NCBI GenBank assembly: GCA_036382855.1
Contig: DASVPO010000004.1
Span: 1-64,000 of the forward strand
Source of the DNA: DASVTR01 sp036382855
Lineage (GTDB): Bacteria > Acidobacteriota > Blastocatellia > Pyrinomonadales > Pyrinomonadaceae
Reading direction: 5' to 3'
Length of the DNA stretch: 64,000 bases
Of this stretch, positions 25,261-33,609 are shown one piece after another; position 1 is the stretch's first letter; each line of letters begins with the position of its first letter. The notes beneath the pieces were generated by a model, which was not told where the DNA came from, searched no databases, and saw only the letters and a list, made by a program, of their open reading frames with translations. A program made the position numbers and the translations under genes.

Positions 25261-25716
25261 ATGGATAAAATCGTCCACCGCTCTGCCCGGCTGCGATGCG
25301 ATGCTCATCGTGCGTTTGAGATGTTCACAGTCAATCATCTGCTTGAATCATGGCTGGTCAATGTGGCAGAGGTTGAGCCCGATGCGGGCGGCAAGTACGA
25401 GTTGTTCTGGGAGCCGGATGACAGAGAGAACAACAGCACTATCGGCTGTCGCGTGACTGCCATTGAGGCGGATAAGTTTATCTCCTTCGAGTGGCGAAGC
25501 CCGAAACAATATAAGCACTTTGCTAACAACGCAGACCCGCTGACACACGTTGTAGTCTTTTTCGTCAGCGATAGCGAAAGCACGGAAGTACACCTGCTCC
25601 ACTCAGGTTGGAGGAGTTCGGCGGAATGGGAAGAGGCAAGGCAATGGCAGGACAGGGCTTGGGGCGTGGCCTTCAAAGAGTTGGAAAGACAGGTGAACGA
25701 AACGACCGGCGTCTAA
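25261..25716 (+). CDS. SRPBCC / AHSA1-like domain protein
   Basis: A 151-residue single-domain protein of the START/SRPBCC fold, closest in pattern to the AHSA1 (activator of Hsp90 ATPase homologue) group. It shows the N-terminal strand after VHRSARLRCDAHRAFEMF, the GGKYELFWEP turn, the central FISFEWRSP strand, and the terminal helix with WQDRAWGVAFKELERQ. These proteins bind hydrophobic ligands in a deep pocket; the ligand here is unknown. GGAAGGAAT precedes the ATG at 25261. An upstream in-frame extension to 25204 has no support. Confidence 0.85.
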   Translation: MDKIVHRSARLRCDAHRAFEMFTVNHLLESWLVNVAEVEPDAGGKYELFWEPDDRENNSTIGCRVTAIEADKFISFEWRSPKQYKHFANNADPLTHVVVFFVSDSESTEVHLLHSGWRSSAEWEEARQWQDRAWGVAFKELERQVNETTGV

Positions 25717-25846
25717 CAACTCATTCAGGTGCGACCGTTCGATAGCGTTGCTTTCATCGTTCTCTTTTCAGATTTGGTAGAATGCTGCCTGCTGGCGGCG
25801 GATTAATTCCAGCTTGAGGCGGCTGTTGAGTTGACAGGGTGCGTAG

Positions 25847-26311
25847 ATGAAATATTTTGCCATCACATCCTTTCTGTTTTTGTTTGTCGTAACAGGCGTC
25901 AGCAACGCTTATGCCTGCACCTGCTCACCTCCGAGCCAGCGTAGCGCGTACCGCGACGCTAAAGCTGTTTTCATAGGACAGGTTATCGAAGTCAACGAGA
26001 AGACACCGATTCCTCCGAAGCTAAAGGACGCGGTTTTCTATGGCGTTAAATTCAGAGTCGAGAAGGCTTGGAAAGGCGCTAGAGGTCGGGAAATAACGCT
26101 CCTGTCCGACATGGGCCTACTGTCATGCGCTCACTGGGCCAACAAGTTTCGCGTCGGAGAAAAGTATCTGGTTTATGCGTACGACAAAGAACTTTTTGAT
26201 TTCGGTTGCTCGCGCAGCGTCCATCTTCAATATGCTTCCGATGACATCAAGAGGTTAAATAGCATCTGGTTTCGATTCTTCGCGCGAATCTATCCGTTTC
26301 CGAAGCTGTGA
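25847..26311 (+). CDS. Secreted netrin/TIMP-like domain protein
   Basis: A 154-residue exported protein with signal peptide MKYFAITSFLFLFVVTGVSNA. After cleavage, the mature N terminus starts near ACTCSPPS. A CxC at the very N terminus followed by an OB-like strand pattern (AVFIGQVIEV, FRVEKAWKG, EKYLVYAY, then a later GCSRS) is the layout of the TIMP/NTR superfamily. In eukaryotic TIMPs the N-terminal CxC chelates the metalloprotease zinc. Bacterial members are uncharacterised, so inhibition of a protease such as the M36 enzyme nearby is speculation. Confidence 0.7.
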   Translation: MKYFAITSFLFLFVVTGVSNAYACTCSPPSQRSAYRDAKAVFIGQVIEVNEKTPIPPKLKDAVFYGVKFRVEKAWKGARGREITLLSDMGLLSCAHWANKFRVGEKYLVYAYDKELFDFGCSRSVHLQYASDDIKRLNSIWFRFFARIYPFPKL

Positions 26312-26502
26312 GCGTTTAAATTCGCAGCGCCGCTCAACAACTTATTACGCCAGCTGTGCCACACGCCTCTACTCCAACCAACGCATAGCCTCCCGACAGC
26401 GAGCCTGATTTTCATCTACCCTAAAGATATATGACAGAGGGTGTCATTCATTGTCGTCCATACTTGCGCCCGTATGATACCGGCAAATTTGCAGGGAGGA
26501 AG

Positions 26503-27486
26503 ATGATGCAAACATTAAGAGAGAAGGTGGCGGTGGTGGCGGGGGCGACGCGTGGCGCGGGGCGCGGCATCGCCTGTATGTTGGGCGAAGCGGGGGCGAT
26601 TGTTTATTGCACGGGACGCAGCGTGAAGGGTGAGCCGCCTGCTGCTGGCGTTCATGCAGGGCGGCCTGAGACGATAGAGGAGACGGCGCAGATGGTGACG
26701 GCGCGCGGCGGCACAGGCATACACACGCGCGTTGACCATACGGATGAGTCGCAGGTCGCGGCGCTCTTCGAACGCGTCCGCAAAGAGCACGGGCGGTTGG
26801 ATGTGCTGGTCAACGTTCTGGGCGGCGACACACCCGCCGAGTGGAAACCTTTCTGGCAACTGTCGCTCGAAAAGGGCCTGCGCTGGCTAGGGCAGGAAGT
26901 CGGAGCGCACATCACGACGGCCCACTATGGCGCTGTCCTGATGGTCAAGCGCAAGAGCGGCCTCATCGTCGGACTCACGGACGGAGACACACTCGATTAT
27001 CGCCAGAGCTTGTTCTACGACATGGTCAAGATTTCAACGATTCGTCTGGCCTACGCGATGGCTGAAGAGCTATACAAACACGGCGTCGCATCCGTCGCGC
27101 TGACGCCCGGATTCATGCGCACCGAATGGATGCTCGACCACTACGGAGCGACTGAAGACAACTGGCGGGAAGTGGCCGAGACGAATGCGGATGCACGTCG
27201 TTTCGGTTTTAGTGCATCAGAGTCGCCTTGCTTAGTCGGGCGCGCAGTCGCCGCGCTCGCATCCGATGCGCGCGTGCTGGAGAAGTCGGGCGGCGTCTAT
27301 GCTTCATGGAAGCTGGCTGAGGAGTACGGCTTAACGGACGTGGACGGCAGCCGCCCGCGCTGGGGAGAGTATTTAGCGGAGAATTTTAAGGAGATGATGG
27401 AAGCGCCGACGAAGACAGGCTTTGCCTGGAAGCTTGAACACGAAGCAAGGCCCAGGCGGCGCGCACGCGCGAAGCTGGCGAGTTAA
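26503..27486 (+). CDS. Short-chain dehydrogenase/reductase
   Basis: A 327-residue SDR-family NAD(P)-dependent oxidoreductase. The nucleotide-binding glycine motif reads GATRGAGRGIA near residues 14-24, and VNVLGG replaces the common NNAG. The catalytic Tyr-x3-Lys is YDMVK. The protein is longer than a typical 250-residue SDR, with a C-terminal extension rich in Arg/Lys (RPRRRARAKLAS). GGGAGGA lies just upstream of ATG 26503. Substrate unknown. It stands alone between non-coding stretches and is followed by a terminator. Confidence 0.9.
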   Translation: MMQTLREKVAVVAGATRGAGRGIACMLGEAGAIVYCTGRSVKGEPPAAGVHAGRPETIEETAQMVTARGGTGIHTRVDHTDESQVAALFERVRKEHGRLDVLVNVLGGDTPAEWKPFWQLSLEKGLRWLGQEVGAHITTAHYGAVLMVKRKSGLIVGLTDGDTLDYRQSLFYDMVKISTIRLAYAMAEELYKHGVASVALTPGFMRTEWMLDHYGATEDNWREVAETNADARRFGFSASESPCLVGRAVAALASDARVLEKSGGVYASWKLAEEYGLTDVDGSRPRWGEYLAENFKEMMEAPTKTGFAWKLEHEARPRRRARAKLAS

Positions 27487-27540
27487 CGATGAGAGTCAAT
27501 ATGGCCTGCGGTACTGATACGACGCTTGGCCCAAGTTAAA

Positions 27541-27581
27541 AAGGACTGAAGGCCGAGATTGATTTCCGGCCTTCAGTCCTT
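27541..27581. terminator. Bidirectional terminator
   Basis: A 15-bp perfect stem (27541-27555 with 27567-27581) encloses an 11-base loop. A-rich sequence precedes it and CTGTTTT follows, so it can end both the SDR gene and the convergent FG-GAP gene. Confidence 0.85.
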
Positions 27582-27634
27582 CTGTTTTAACTATCTCGTC
27601 GGCGAAAAGCTTTGCCGCTGAGAGTGCTGCTTAT

Positions 27635-29224
27635 CTATGGCACAGGGAGCGGTGGCAGATAAGCGTAGGGTACGGCCACGTCGCCGGTTGTACCAAGATT
27701 GAAGACGGTCACGAAGGGCGAGCCGTTGCCGCTGTTGCGGATGTACCAGTTGCCCTCGGATGCGCGCCAGACGGCGACATCGTAGCGGCCGTCGCCGTCG
27801 TAATCACCGGGGACGACCGTATCGCTACTGCCTCCCCAATTCGTGACTGTGACCCCGCCTGTGCTGTTGCGTATGTACCAGTTGCCTTCCGAGGTACGGA
27901 AGACTGCGATGTCCGTTCTATTGTCGCCGTCATAGTCGGCCGGAACCAGATAGTCGCCGCTGTTTCCCCAGGCGACGGTCGTTGTTGATGGAATGCCGTT
28001 GCTCGCGCGAATGTACCAGACAGCGTTTCCGTTGGAGATGCGGACGACTACCAGATCGGCTTTGGCATCGCCGTCAGCATCGAAGTGCGGGACGGGAATA
28101 TCGCCGTTGATGCCCCACGCGCGAGTTTGCACGCCGGAAAGGCTGCCGATGATGTGCCAAGTACCAGTTGAAGGACGCCACACGGCAACATCAGTCTGGC
28201 CGTCGCCGTCGTAATCGCCGGGCACTGGAATGTCGCCGGGAGCACCCCAGTTCACAACTACCGGCGTGTTGGTCGAGCTACGGATGATGTACCAGTTAGC
28301 CTCGCTCGGACGATAAACGGCCGTGTCCGTCTTGTTGTCGCGGTCGTAGTCGCCGGGCACGGCTGTGTCTCCGAGGTCGCCGTTGCCCCAGTCAACGACG
28401 GTTCTCAGGCTATTGTTCGAACCGCTCTGAAGGATGTACCAGTTGTGGTCCGAAGGACGCCAGACGGAGACATCTGTTCTGTTATCGCCATCGAAGTCGG
28501 CGCGCTTGTTACGGACGGGCGCTGAATTGGCGGCGTTGCAGGTGTTCGTCGGAGAAGCGCTGTTGCGCGGGGTGGGTGCTGCAACGAAAAAGTCTGCGCT
28601 GTTCTGGTCAGTGTCCTGACAACCGCCGCCCATGCGCTGGTCGGAGGTCGTGTTGCTCGGAGCAGGAGCAGGGGCTGCGCCCTCGAAGCAGATTGGCGGA
28701 GTAAAATTAGGGCTCCCACTGTTCCCATACCCGACAAAATCAACGGAAGCCAACTGAGTGGCGCAAGTTGCGCCAGTGGGAATCGGCGTCGTGCTGTTGA
28801 CGACGGCGACTCTGCCGGTCGTGGCGCTCATCGCGATAGTTCCGCTCGCATTGGGCGTCGGCAATGGGACACCATTAACGCCGCCGCCTTCCTGCACCAG
28901 AAAATACTGTCCCGGTTGAATGAGACAAGGGCCTGTCGGGCAGATGGGCGTGACCTGAAAAGCGCCTGTGCCAGTTCCCGAGTTGTACTGCACGGACCAG
29001 CCCGTGACATCAACAGCAGTAGTTCCCCGGTTGAACAACTCTATGAAGTCATTAGTAAAGGGAGCGCCCGCGTTGCCGCCGCCGCCGTAAATCTGGCTGA
29101 TGACGATGTTGGGCGAAACGGCCTCGACGGGCCGGGGCGACGTGACGGCAAAAAAGCCTATAGCCGCTGCTGTGATGAGCAGCATGCTCATAATTTTTAC
29201 TCTGGGCAGAGCGAGGTAGCGCAT
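27635..29224 (-). CDS. Secreted lamin-tail-domain protein with six-repeat FG-GAP propeller
   Basis: A 529-residue exported protein. The signal peptide (ALPRVKIMSMLLITAAAIGFF) is followed by a lamin-tail-like domain near 37-150 (IVISQIYGGGGN, FIELFNRGT, VTGWSVQY). Residues about 239-529 are six FG-GAP/VCBS repeats of about 45-48 residues, each with a DxDxDG-type calcium loop (ADFDGDNRTD, GDYDRDNKTD, and so on) and an xNWYIR strand, ending in VAVPYAYLPP. Function unknown; probably a calcium-stabilised surface or secreted binding protein. The ATG at 29224 has AGGAG seven bases upstream. First of three adjacent paralogues. Confidence 0.88.
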   Translation of the reverse strand: MRYLALPRVKIMSMLLITAAAIGFFAVTSPRPVEAVSPNIVISQIYGGGGNAGAPFTNDFIELFNRGTTAVDVTGWSVQYNSGTGTGAFQVTPICPTGPCLIQPGQYFLVQEGGGVNGVPLPTPNASGTIAMSATTGRVAVVNSTTPIPTGATCATQLASVDFVGYGNSGSPNFTPPICFEGAAPAPAPSNTTSDQRMGGGCQDTDQNSADFFVAAPTPRNSASPTNTCNAANSAPVRNKRADFDGDNRTDVSVWRPSDHNWYILQSGSNNSLRTVVDWGNGDLGDTAVPGDYDRDNKTDTAVYRPSEANWYIIRSSTNTPVVVNWGAPGDIPVPGDYDGDGQTDVAVWRPSTGTWHIIGSLSGVQTRAWGINGDIPVPHFDADGDAKADLVVVRISNGNAVWYIRASNGIPSTTTVAWGNSGDYLVPADYDGDNRTDIAVFRTSEGNWYIRNSTGGVTVTNWGGSSDTVVPGDYDGDGRYDVAVWRASEGNWYIRNSGNGSPFVTVFNLGTTGDVAVPYAYLPPLPVP

Positions 29225-29448
29225 TGGTTGTTCTCCTGAAAAGGCAAGATGGTTGGTTAAAGAGCGTCGGGCGCTGGTTGTCACAGACAGTCTGCGATTG
29301 TCTTCAAAATACCGCCGGAGCAGTAATTACAGGGGAGAGAGGAAAGTAACACGAACACAGTTGAGCGTCAATCATTCGCTTCCGATTCGCCCATTATATT
29401 TTCCTAACAAAACGAGCGCCGGTTGGCTCTCTCAATCTGCTTCAGCGA

Positions 29449-29489
29449 AAAAGCTGAGAAGCCGGAAATCATCCGGCCTCTCAGCCCTT
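29449..29489 (-). terminator. Terminator of the 29545 gene
   Basis: GCTGAGA-x-GCCGG (29453-29465) pairs with CCGGC-x-TCTCAGC (29473-29485), and the A-tract on the plus strand gives a U-run on the minus-strand transcript. It lies about 55 bp past the stop of the second FG-GAP gene. Confidence 0.8.
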
Positions 29490-29544
29490 TTCTTTAGTTG
29501 TCGCCCCGCTTGCAGCTACCTTGTCATCTAACCCGGAAACAAAG

Positions 29545-31230
29545 CTACTGCTTTTCGTCCCTCGCGGTGGAGAGCGGCAATATTGGGTCGGTGAAAGTAT
29601 ATTCCGGCAGATAAGCGAAAGGCACTGGAGTATTTCCGAGCAGAAAGTCTGTAACGATTGTGTTGTCGCTGCTTCTCAAGATATACCATGTGCCTTCCGA
29701 GCCTCTGTAAACGGCGATGTCAACCTTACCGTCGCCATCGTAATCTCCGGGCGCGGGCGTATCCCACGAAACCTCGTTGCCAACCTGCGTTGTGCCGCCG
29801 AAGTTGCGCACAGTGACGCCGCCGCTGCTGCGACGTATGTACCAGTTGCCTTCCTCGAAGCGCCAGACGGCATAGTCTGTAATTCCGTCGCCATCATAAT
29901 CCGCAGGAACCAGAGTGTCCGTCTCAGCGCCCCAATTCTGAATCGTGAAGCCGCCGCTGCTTCTCTTCACATACCAGTTGCCTTCGTTACGACGGAAAAC
30001 GGCGACATCAGCGATTGTGTCGCCATCGTAATCGCCGGGCACAGGCACGTCGTTCGCGCCGCCCCAGTTGCGCACGATGACCTCGTTGGTATGGCTCAGG
30101 ATGATGTACCAATTGGCTTCGTGGCTGCGATAGATAGCAACGTCCGTCGAGCCGTCGCCATTGTAATCGGCCTGCACGGGATCGCCGAATCCCCAGTTGA
30201 CGACGCGGACGGTGTTGGTTGTGCTCTGGATGATGTACCAGTTCTGCTCCGTGTCGCGGTAGATGGCGATGTCCGTCTTGTTATCGCCATCGTAGTCGCC
30301 GGGCACGGCCATGTCGCCTAAGCTCTGGCGTCCCCAATCAATCTGCGTTCTGAGTGTACCGTTGGAGCTATTGCGTATGTACCAGTTGCCTTCGACCGCA
30401 TCCCATGTGGAAATGTCCGTACGATTGTCGGCGTCGAAATCGGCAATCTTCGGCAAGCGAGCGCTGCTGTTGCCGACGCTCGTGTCGGCGGGCACGCCCG
30501 CGTTGCGGAAGCCCGGCGTGCCGTAGGAATTAGTGTCAACGACAAAGCGCGCGCCCGTGTCGTTATCCTTGAATGCCGCCAGAGTATCTTCGACGGGGAC
30601 GAAACGAGCGACGGAGTTGGAAGGCATAGAAGCGCTGCCGTTGATATTGTCTGTGTTGGTGGCAGTGCTGTTATCGCCCCACGTCGCGCCCGCAATGAGG
30701 CTCGTGTTGTTTCCGACGAGCACCTGGTCTATCAGTGTTCCGGCGGCGCGCGTTCCGGCGTAGAGTTGCAAATTATCGGCGGTCGCATTGTCGAGCGTGC
30801 CGGAGAGTGTGAGGCCCGGAGTCGTGCCGACGATGAGCACGAGCCTGCGGTTGAGGTCTGCGTGCGTCGTGTCCTGTGTTAAGACCTGTGTGCTGGCCGG
30901 GGGCGTTGTCAGAACGATGACGATGTACGTTCCGAAGGGCACGTTTGCCAGATAGTCGGCGGAGGCCGGAAGCGTGATGTCGCCCTCGGTTGTGCCTGTG
31001 CCGACGGCGCGGCTCGAAGCATCTGAGAGCGTCCAGCCCTGCATGTTGACGCCGCTCGGGTTGGTCACTAAAAGCTCTATGTACTCTTTCCCGTAGTTTG
31101 AATTGACGGCAAACTCGTTGATGATAACGTCATCTTCGGCCTGCGCCATGACGGGCTGCTGTGAAGCGTAAGCGATAGTCAGCAGTAGCGAGACCATTCC
31201 CATTAAACTGAATCTGATGAGAGATTGCAT
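29545..31230 (-). CDS. Secreted lamin-tail-domain protein with six-repeat FG-GAP propeller (second copy)
   Basis: A 561-residue exported protein with signal peptide (SLMGMVSLLLTIAYA, cleavage near AQA). A lamin-tail-like domain lies near 33-170 (VIINEFAVNSNYGKEYIELLV, in pieces; GWTLSDAS). Six DxDxDG repeats from about 259 to 545 end with TPVPFAYLPEY. It shares domain order with the 27635 protein but differs in the N-terminal half, so divergence is not recent. AAGGAGG precedes the ATG at 31230. It has its own terminator and is followed by the 27635 gene in the same direction. Confidence 0.88.
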   Translation of the reverse strand: MQSLIRFSLMGMVSLLLTIAYASQQPVMAQAEDDVIINEFAVNSNYGKEYIELLVTNPSGVNMQGWTLSDASSRAVGTGTTEGDITLPASADYLANVPFGTYIVIVLTTPPASTQVLTQDTTHADLNRRLVLIVGTTPGLTLSGTLDNATADNLQLYAGTRAAGTLIDQVLVGNNTSLIAGATWGDNSTATNTDNINGSASMPSNSVARFVPVEDTLAAFKDNDTGARFVVDTNSYGTPGFRNAGVPADTSVGNSSARLPKIADFDADNRTDISTWDAVEGNWYIRNSSNGTLRTQIDWGRQSLGDMAVPGDYDGDNKTDIAIYRDTEQNWYIIQSTTNTVRVVNWGFGDPVQADYNGDGSTDVAIYRSHEANWYIILSHTNEVIVRNWGGANDVPVPGDYDGDTIADVAVFRRNEGNWYVKRSSGGFTIQNWGAETDTLVPADYDGDGITDYAVWRFEEGNWYIRRSSGGVTVRNFGGTTQVGNEVSWDTPAPGDYDGDGKVDIAVYRGSEGTWYILRSSDNTIVTDFLLGNTPVPFAYLPEYTFTDPILPLSTARDEKQ

Positions 31231-31351
31231 CTAACATTCCTCCTTGTGAAATAAACTGTAAAAGAATTGGGAGACGGGATGCACCTTGATAGCAGGGCTT
31301 TCAGGCGCACTGCTTCGCAGGCTGCTCAACGGTTCCTCTGCCTCTTCCCTT

Positions 31352-32323
31352 TTAATTACAGGCAGGGTCTGGAGCAAAGTATTCGGGCAGATAAGTTGCC
31401 GGCAGCGGCACACCGCCATAGAGCGAGAGAAGCATGACGCCGCCATCAGAGCTGCGTTGGATGTACCAGTTGCCCTCGTGCTCTCGGTAGACGGCAACGT
31501 CCGCGCGCCCGTCGCCATCATAATCGCCGGGTACAAGCTGGTCGGGCACGAAGATGTTTCCATTCTGCGCGTAGCCGCCCCAGTTTCGCACCACAACGCC
31601 GTCCCGGCTTTGCTTGATGTACCAGTTGCCTTCCTGTAGACGAAAGACCGCGACATCAGTTTTGCCGTCGCCGTCATAATCCGCAGGCACTAGCTGGTCG
31701 CCGCTGCCGCCCCAATTTTGAACCGACACGCCGCCCGAACTCTTGAGCACGTACCAGTTGCCTTCGCTCCGCCGGAAAACGGTGAGGTCTGCCAGCCCGT
31801 CGCCGTCGTAATCTCCGGGCGCGGCCACATCGTTGAATGCTCCCCATTGTTGTTCGCGTAGAGTGGAGTTAGAGCTCTGGCGAATCCGCCACATGCCGGT
31901 GGCGGAGTCGAAGAAAGCAAAATCAGTCCTTCCGTCGCCATCGTAGTCGGCCTGTACCGGGTCGCCCGGTCTGGCGAAAGTCTGGATTCCCACAGTTCGG
32001 CTACTACTTCTGACGAAGAACCAGTTGCCGTCTACCGGCCGGTAAAAGGCAATATCGGTCGCCCCGTCGCCGTCGTAATCGGCAGGCACGAGAATGTCGC
32101 CGGCACAGTAGACGCCAAACTGACTGGACTGTCTCAATTCACCGTTGGAGCTTTGCAGGATAAACCACCGCCCGCTGTCTGGCTTCCAGAGCGAGGCGTC
32201 CGTTCTACCGTCGCCATCAAAATCCGCCACCTTAGCCGCAGCCCGCGCCGGGGACACAGTGACACCGACAAACCAGACGAGCGCACACGTCGTCAGCACC
32301 AGACACTTACAGAATGCTTTCAT
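31352..32323 (-). CDS. Secreted FG-GAP six-repeat propeller protein (propeller only)
   Basis: A 323-residue exported protein: signal peptide (CLVLTTCALVWFVGVTV, cleavage near ARA), then directly six FG-GAP/VCBS repeats (VADFDGDGRTD to GDYDGDGRADVAVYR) and the closing strand VPLPATYLPEYF. It has no additional N-terminal domain, so it shows the minimal folding unit of the module shared with the genes at 27635, 29545 and 14547. The function is unknown. AAGGGG lies upstream of the ATG at 32323. It is first in transcription order of the three-gene array. Confidence 0.87.
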   Translation of the reverse strand: MKAFCKCLVLTTCALVWFVGVTVSPARAAAKVADFDGDGRTDASLWKPDSGRWFILQSSNGELRQSSQFGVYCAGDILVPADYDGDGATDIAFYRPVDGNWFFVRSSSRTVGIQTFARPGDPVQADYDGDGRTDFAFFDSATGMWRIRQSSNSTLREQQWGAFNDVAAPGDYDGDGLADLTVFRRSEGNWYVLKSSGGVSVQNWGGSGDQLVPADYDGDGKTDVAVFRLQEGNWYIKQSRDGVVVRNWGGYAQNGNIFVPDQLVPGDYDGDGRADVAVYREHEGNWYIQRSSDGGVMLLSLYGGVPLPATYLPEYFAPDPACN

Positions 32324-32576
32324 GGAGGTAAACCCCTTCTTGAAGTAGTTTCGGTTGTCTCGGTAGTTATGCCGAACAGGAAGGGGGTGGTCCTACGACA
32401 TTGTAATGGGTTCTGAGCAAACGATTGTGCGGGTGTCTGAAAGCTAGCACGAGCAAAGCATTCCGTCAATCGCTTTTTTACGCATCCGAATGCGACAAAA
32501 ATTCCATATCTTGAGGCGCTTCTTTATGAGAGTATGCAGGGCCAGAATTAAGCTGCAATACTTCCAGAGGAGCGTT

Positions 32577-33188
32577 ATGGCAGATAAATCCAAGGTGACG
32601 GCCTACAGCGCGCTGAGCGCCTTTTCAGGTGATGCGGATGAGTTAAACGTTATCATTGATACACCGAAGTGGAGCCGCAACAAGTACAAATTCGATGAGG
32701 AGCTCGGTCTCTTCAAGCTCGGCGGCGTGCTTCCGGCGGGCGCGGTCTTCCCTTTCGATTTCGGCTACGTTCCTTCGACGCTCGGCGGCGACGGCGACCC
32801 GCTCGACGTGCTGCTCTTGATGGATGAGCCAGCGTTTGTCGGCTGCCTCGTCGCGGCGCGTCTCATCGGCGTCATTGAAGCGGAGCAGACCGAGGACGGG
32901 GAAACAACACGCAACGACAGGCTGATTGCCGTCGCTTCCGATTCACGCACGCACCAGAACGTGCGCTCGTTAAATAGTCTCGATGATGTCTTCGTGGATG
33001 AGATAGAGCATTTCTTCGTCTCCTACAACGAAGCGAAGAACAAAATCTTCAAGCCGCTCGGACGCCACGGCCCACAGCGAGCACTCCAACTGCTCTCCGA
33101 AGGCGAAAAGTTATTCCGGCAGAAGAAGAAGAAAGCGGCTACAAAATCCGCAAAGCGCGGAAGCCGCACGGCACGGAAAAAGCGCTAG
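32577..33188 (+). CDS. ppa: Inorganic pyrophosphatase (class I)
   Basis: A 203-residue family I soluble pyrophosphatase, hydrolysing PPi to phosphate and driving biosynthetic reactions. Family features visible are RNKYKFDEELG near residue 35 (Lys and Glu of the active site), FPFDFGYVP, and the metal-binding GDGDPLDVL motif with its Asp residues. The C terminus carries a Lys/Arg-rich tail (KKKKAATKSAKRGSR and beyond) that is longer than usual. AGAGGAG precedes the ATG at 32577. It is monocistronic, divergent from the FG-GAP array. Confidence 0.93.
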   Translation: MADKSKVTAYSALSAFSGDADELNVIIDTPKWSRNKYKFDEELGLFKLGGVLPAGAVFPFDFGYVPSTLGGDGDPLDVLLLMDEPAFVGCLVAARLIGVIEAEQTEDGETTRNDRLIAVASDSRTHQNVRSLNSLDDVFVDEIEHFFVSYNEAKNKIFKPLGRHGPQRALQLLSEGEKLFRQKKKKAATKSAKRGSRTARKKR

Positions 33189-33372
33189 AGGATGTGAGGG
33201 ATTTAGCGCCATCCGTGAGGCACACGCAAAACCGTCTGGCGGTAGCCTAACATCGGAGAGACACGCGACTGTAGAATAAGGTATTGACTCCGGCGCGCAA
33301 GAGTTTTAAGCTCACGCTATCCCGCTCGTCTCGTATGCGAATCCACGCGCGTTGCTGCCTGAGCTTTGAGTG

Positions 33373-33609
33373 ATGCACTTTACCTTGATTCTTTTCATCT
33401 TTGCGCTTGCGCTGGCCTGTGTGGCCGGAATGGAGTTCGTCTACCTGAAATTCTACGAGGCGCAGAACCGGCAGTTGAGGCGGCGCGTTAAGGAGCTTGA
33501 GCGCTCGAACGCAGAACTCTCAAATGAGTTGCAACGCGCCGAAGAGATGTTGGGAGAATACGAGGACGAAAGCGAGGAAAGCTGGCCGGAATTGATTGAC
33601 GACAACTAA
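33373..33609 (+). CDS. Small membrane-anchored coiled-coil protein
   Basis: A 78-residue protein: one N-terminal transmembrane helix (FTLILFIFALALACVAG) followed by a strongly charged heptad-like helix (LRRRVKELERSNAELSNEL) and an acidic end. This single-pass anchor plus short coiled coil resembles small envelope or division-associated proteins, but no family is recognised. The start is ATG 33373, with a GTG one codon earlier; the ribosome site is weak. Its last four bases overlap the stop of the convergent ankyrin gene. Confidence 0.7.
   Translation: MHFTLILFIFALALACVAGMEFVYLKFYEAQNRQLRRRVKELERSNAELSNELQRAEEMLGEYEDESEESWPELIDDN

Noticed and set aside
29521..30321. 266-codon plus-strand frame opposite an FG-GAP gene
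   Set aside because: Its apparent repeat pattern is just the reverse reading of the six propeller repeats.
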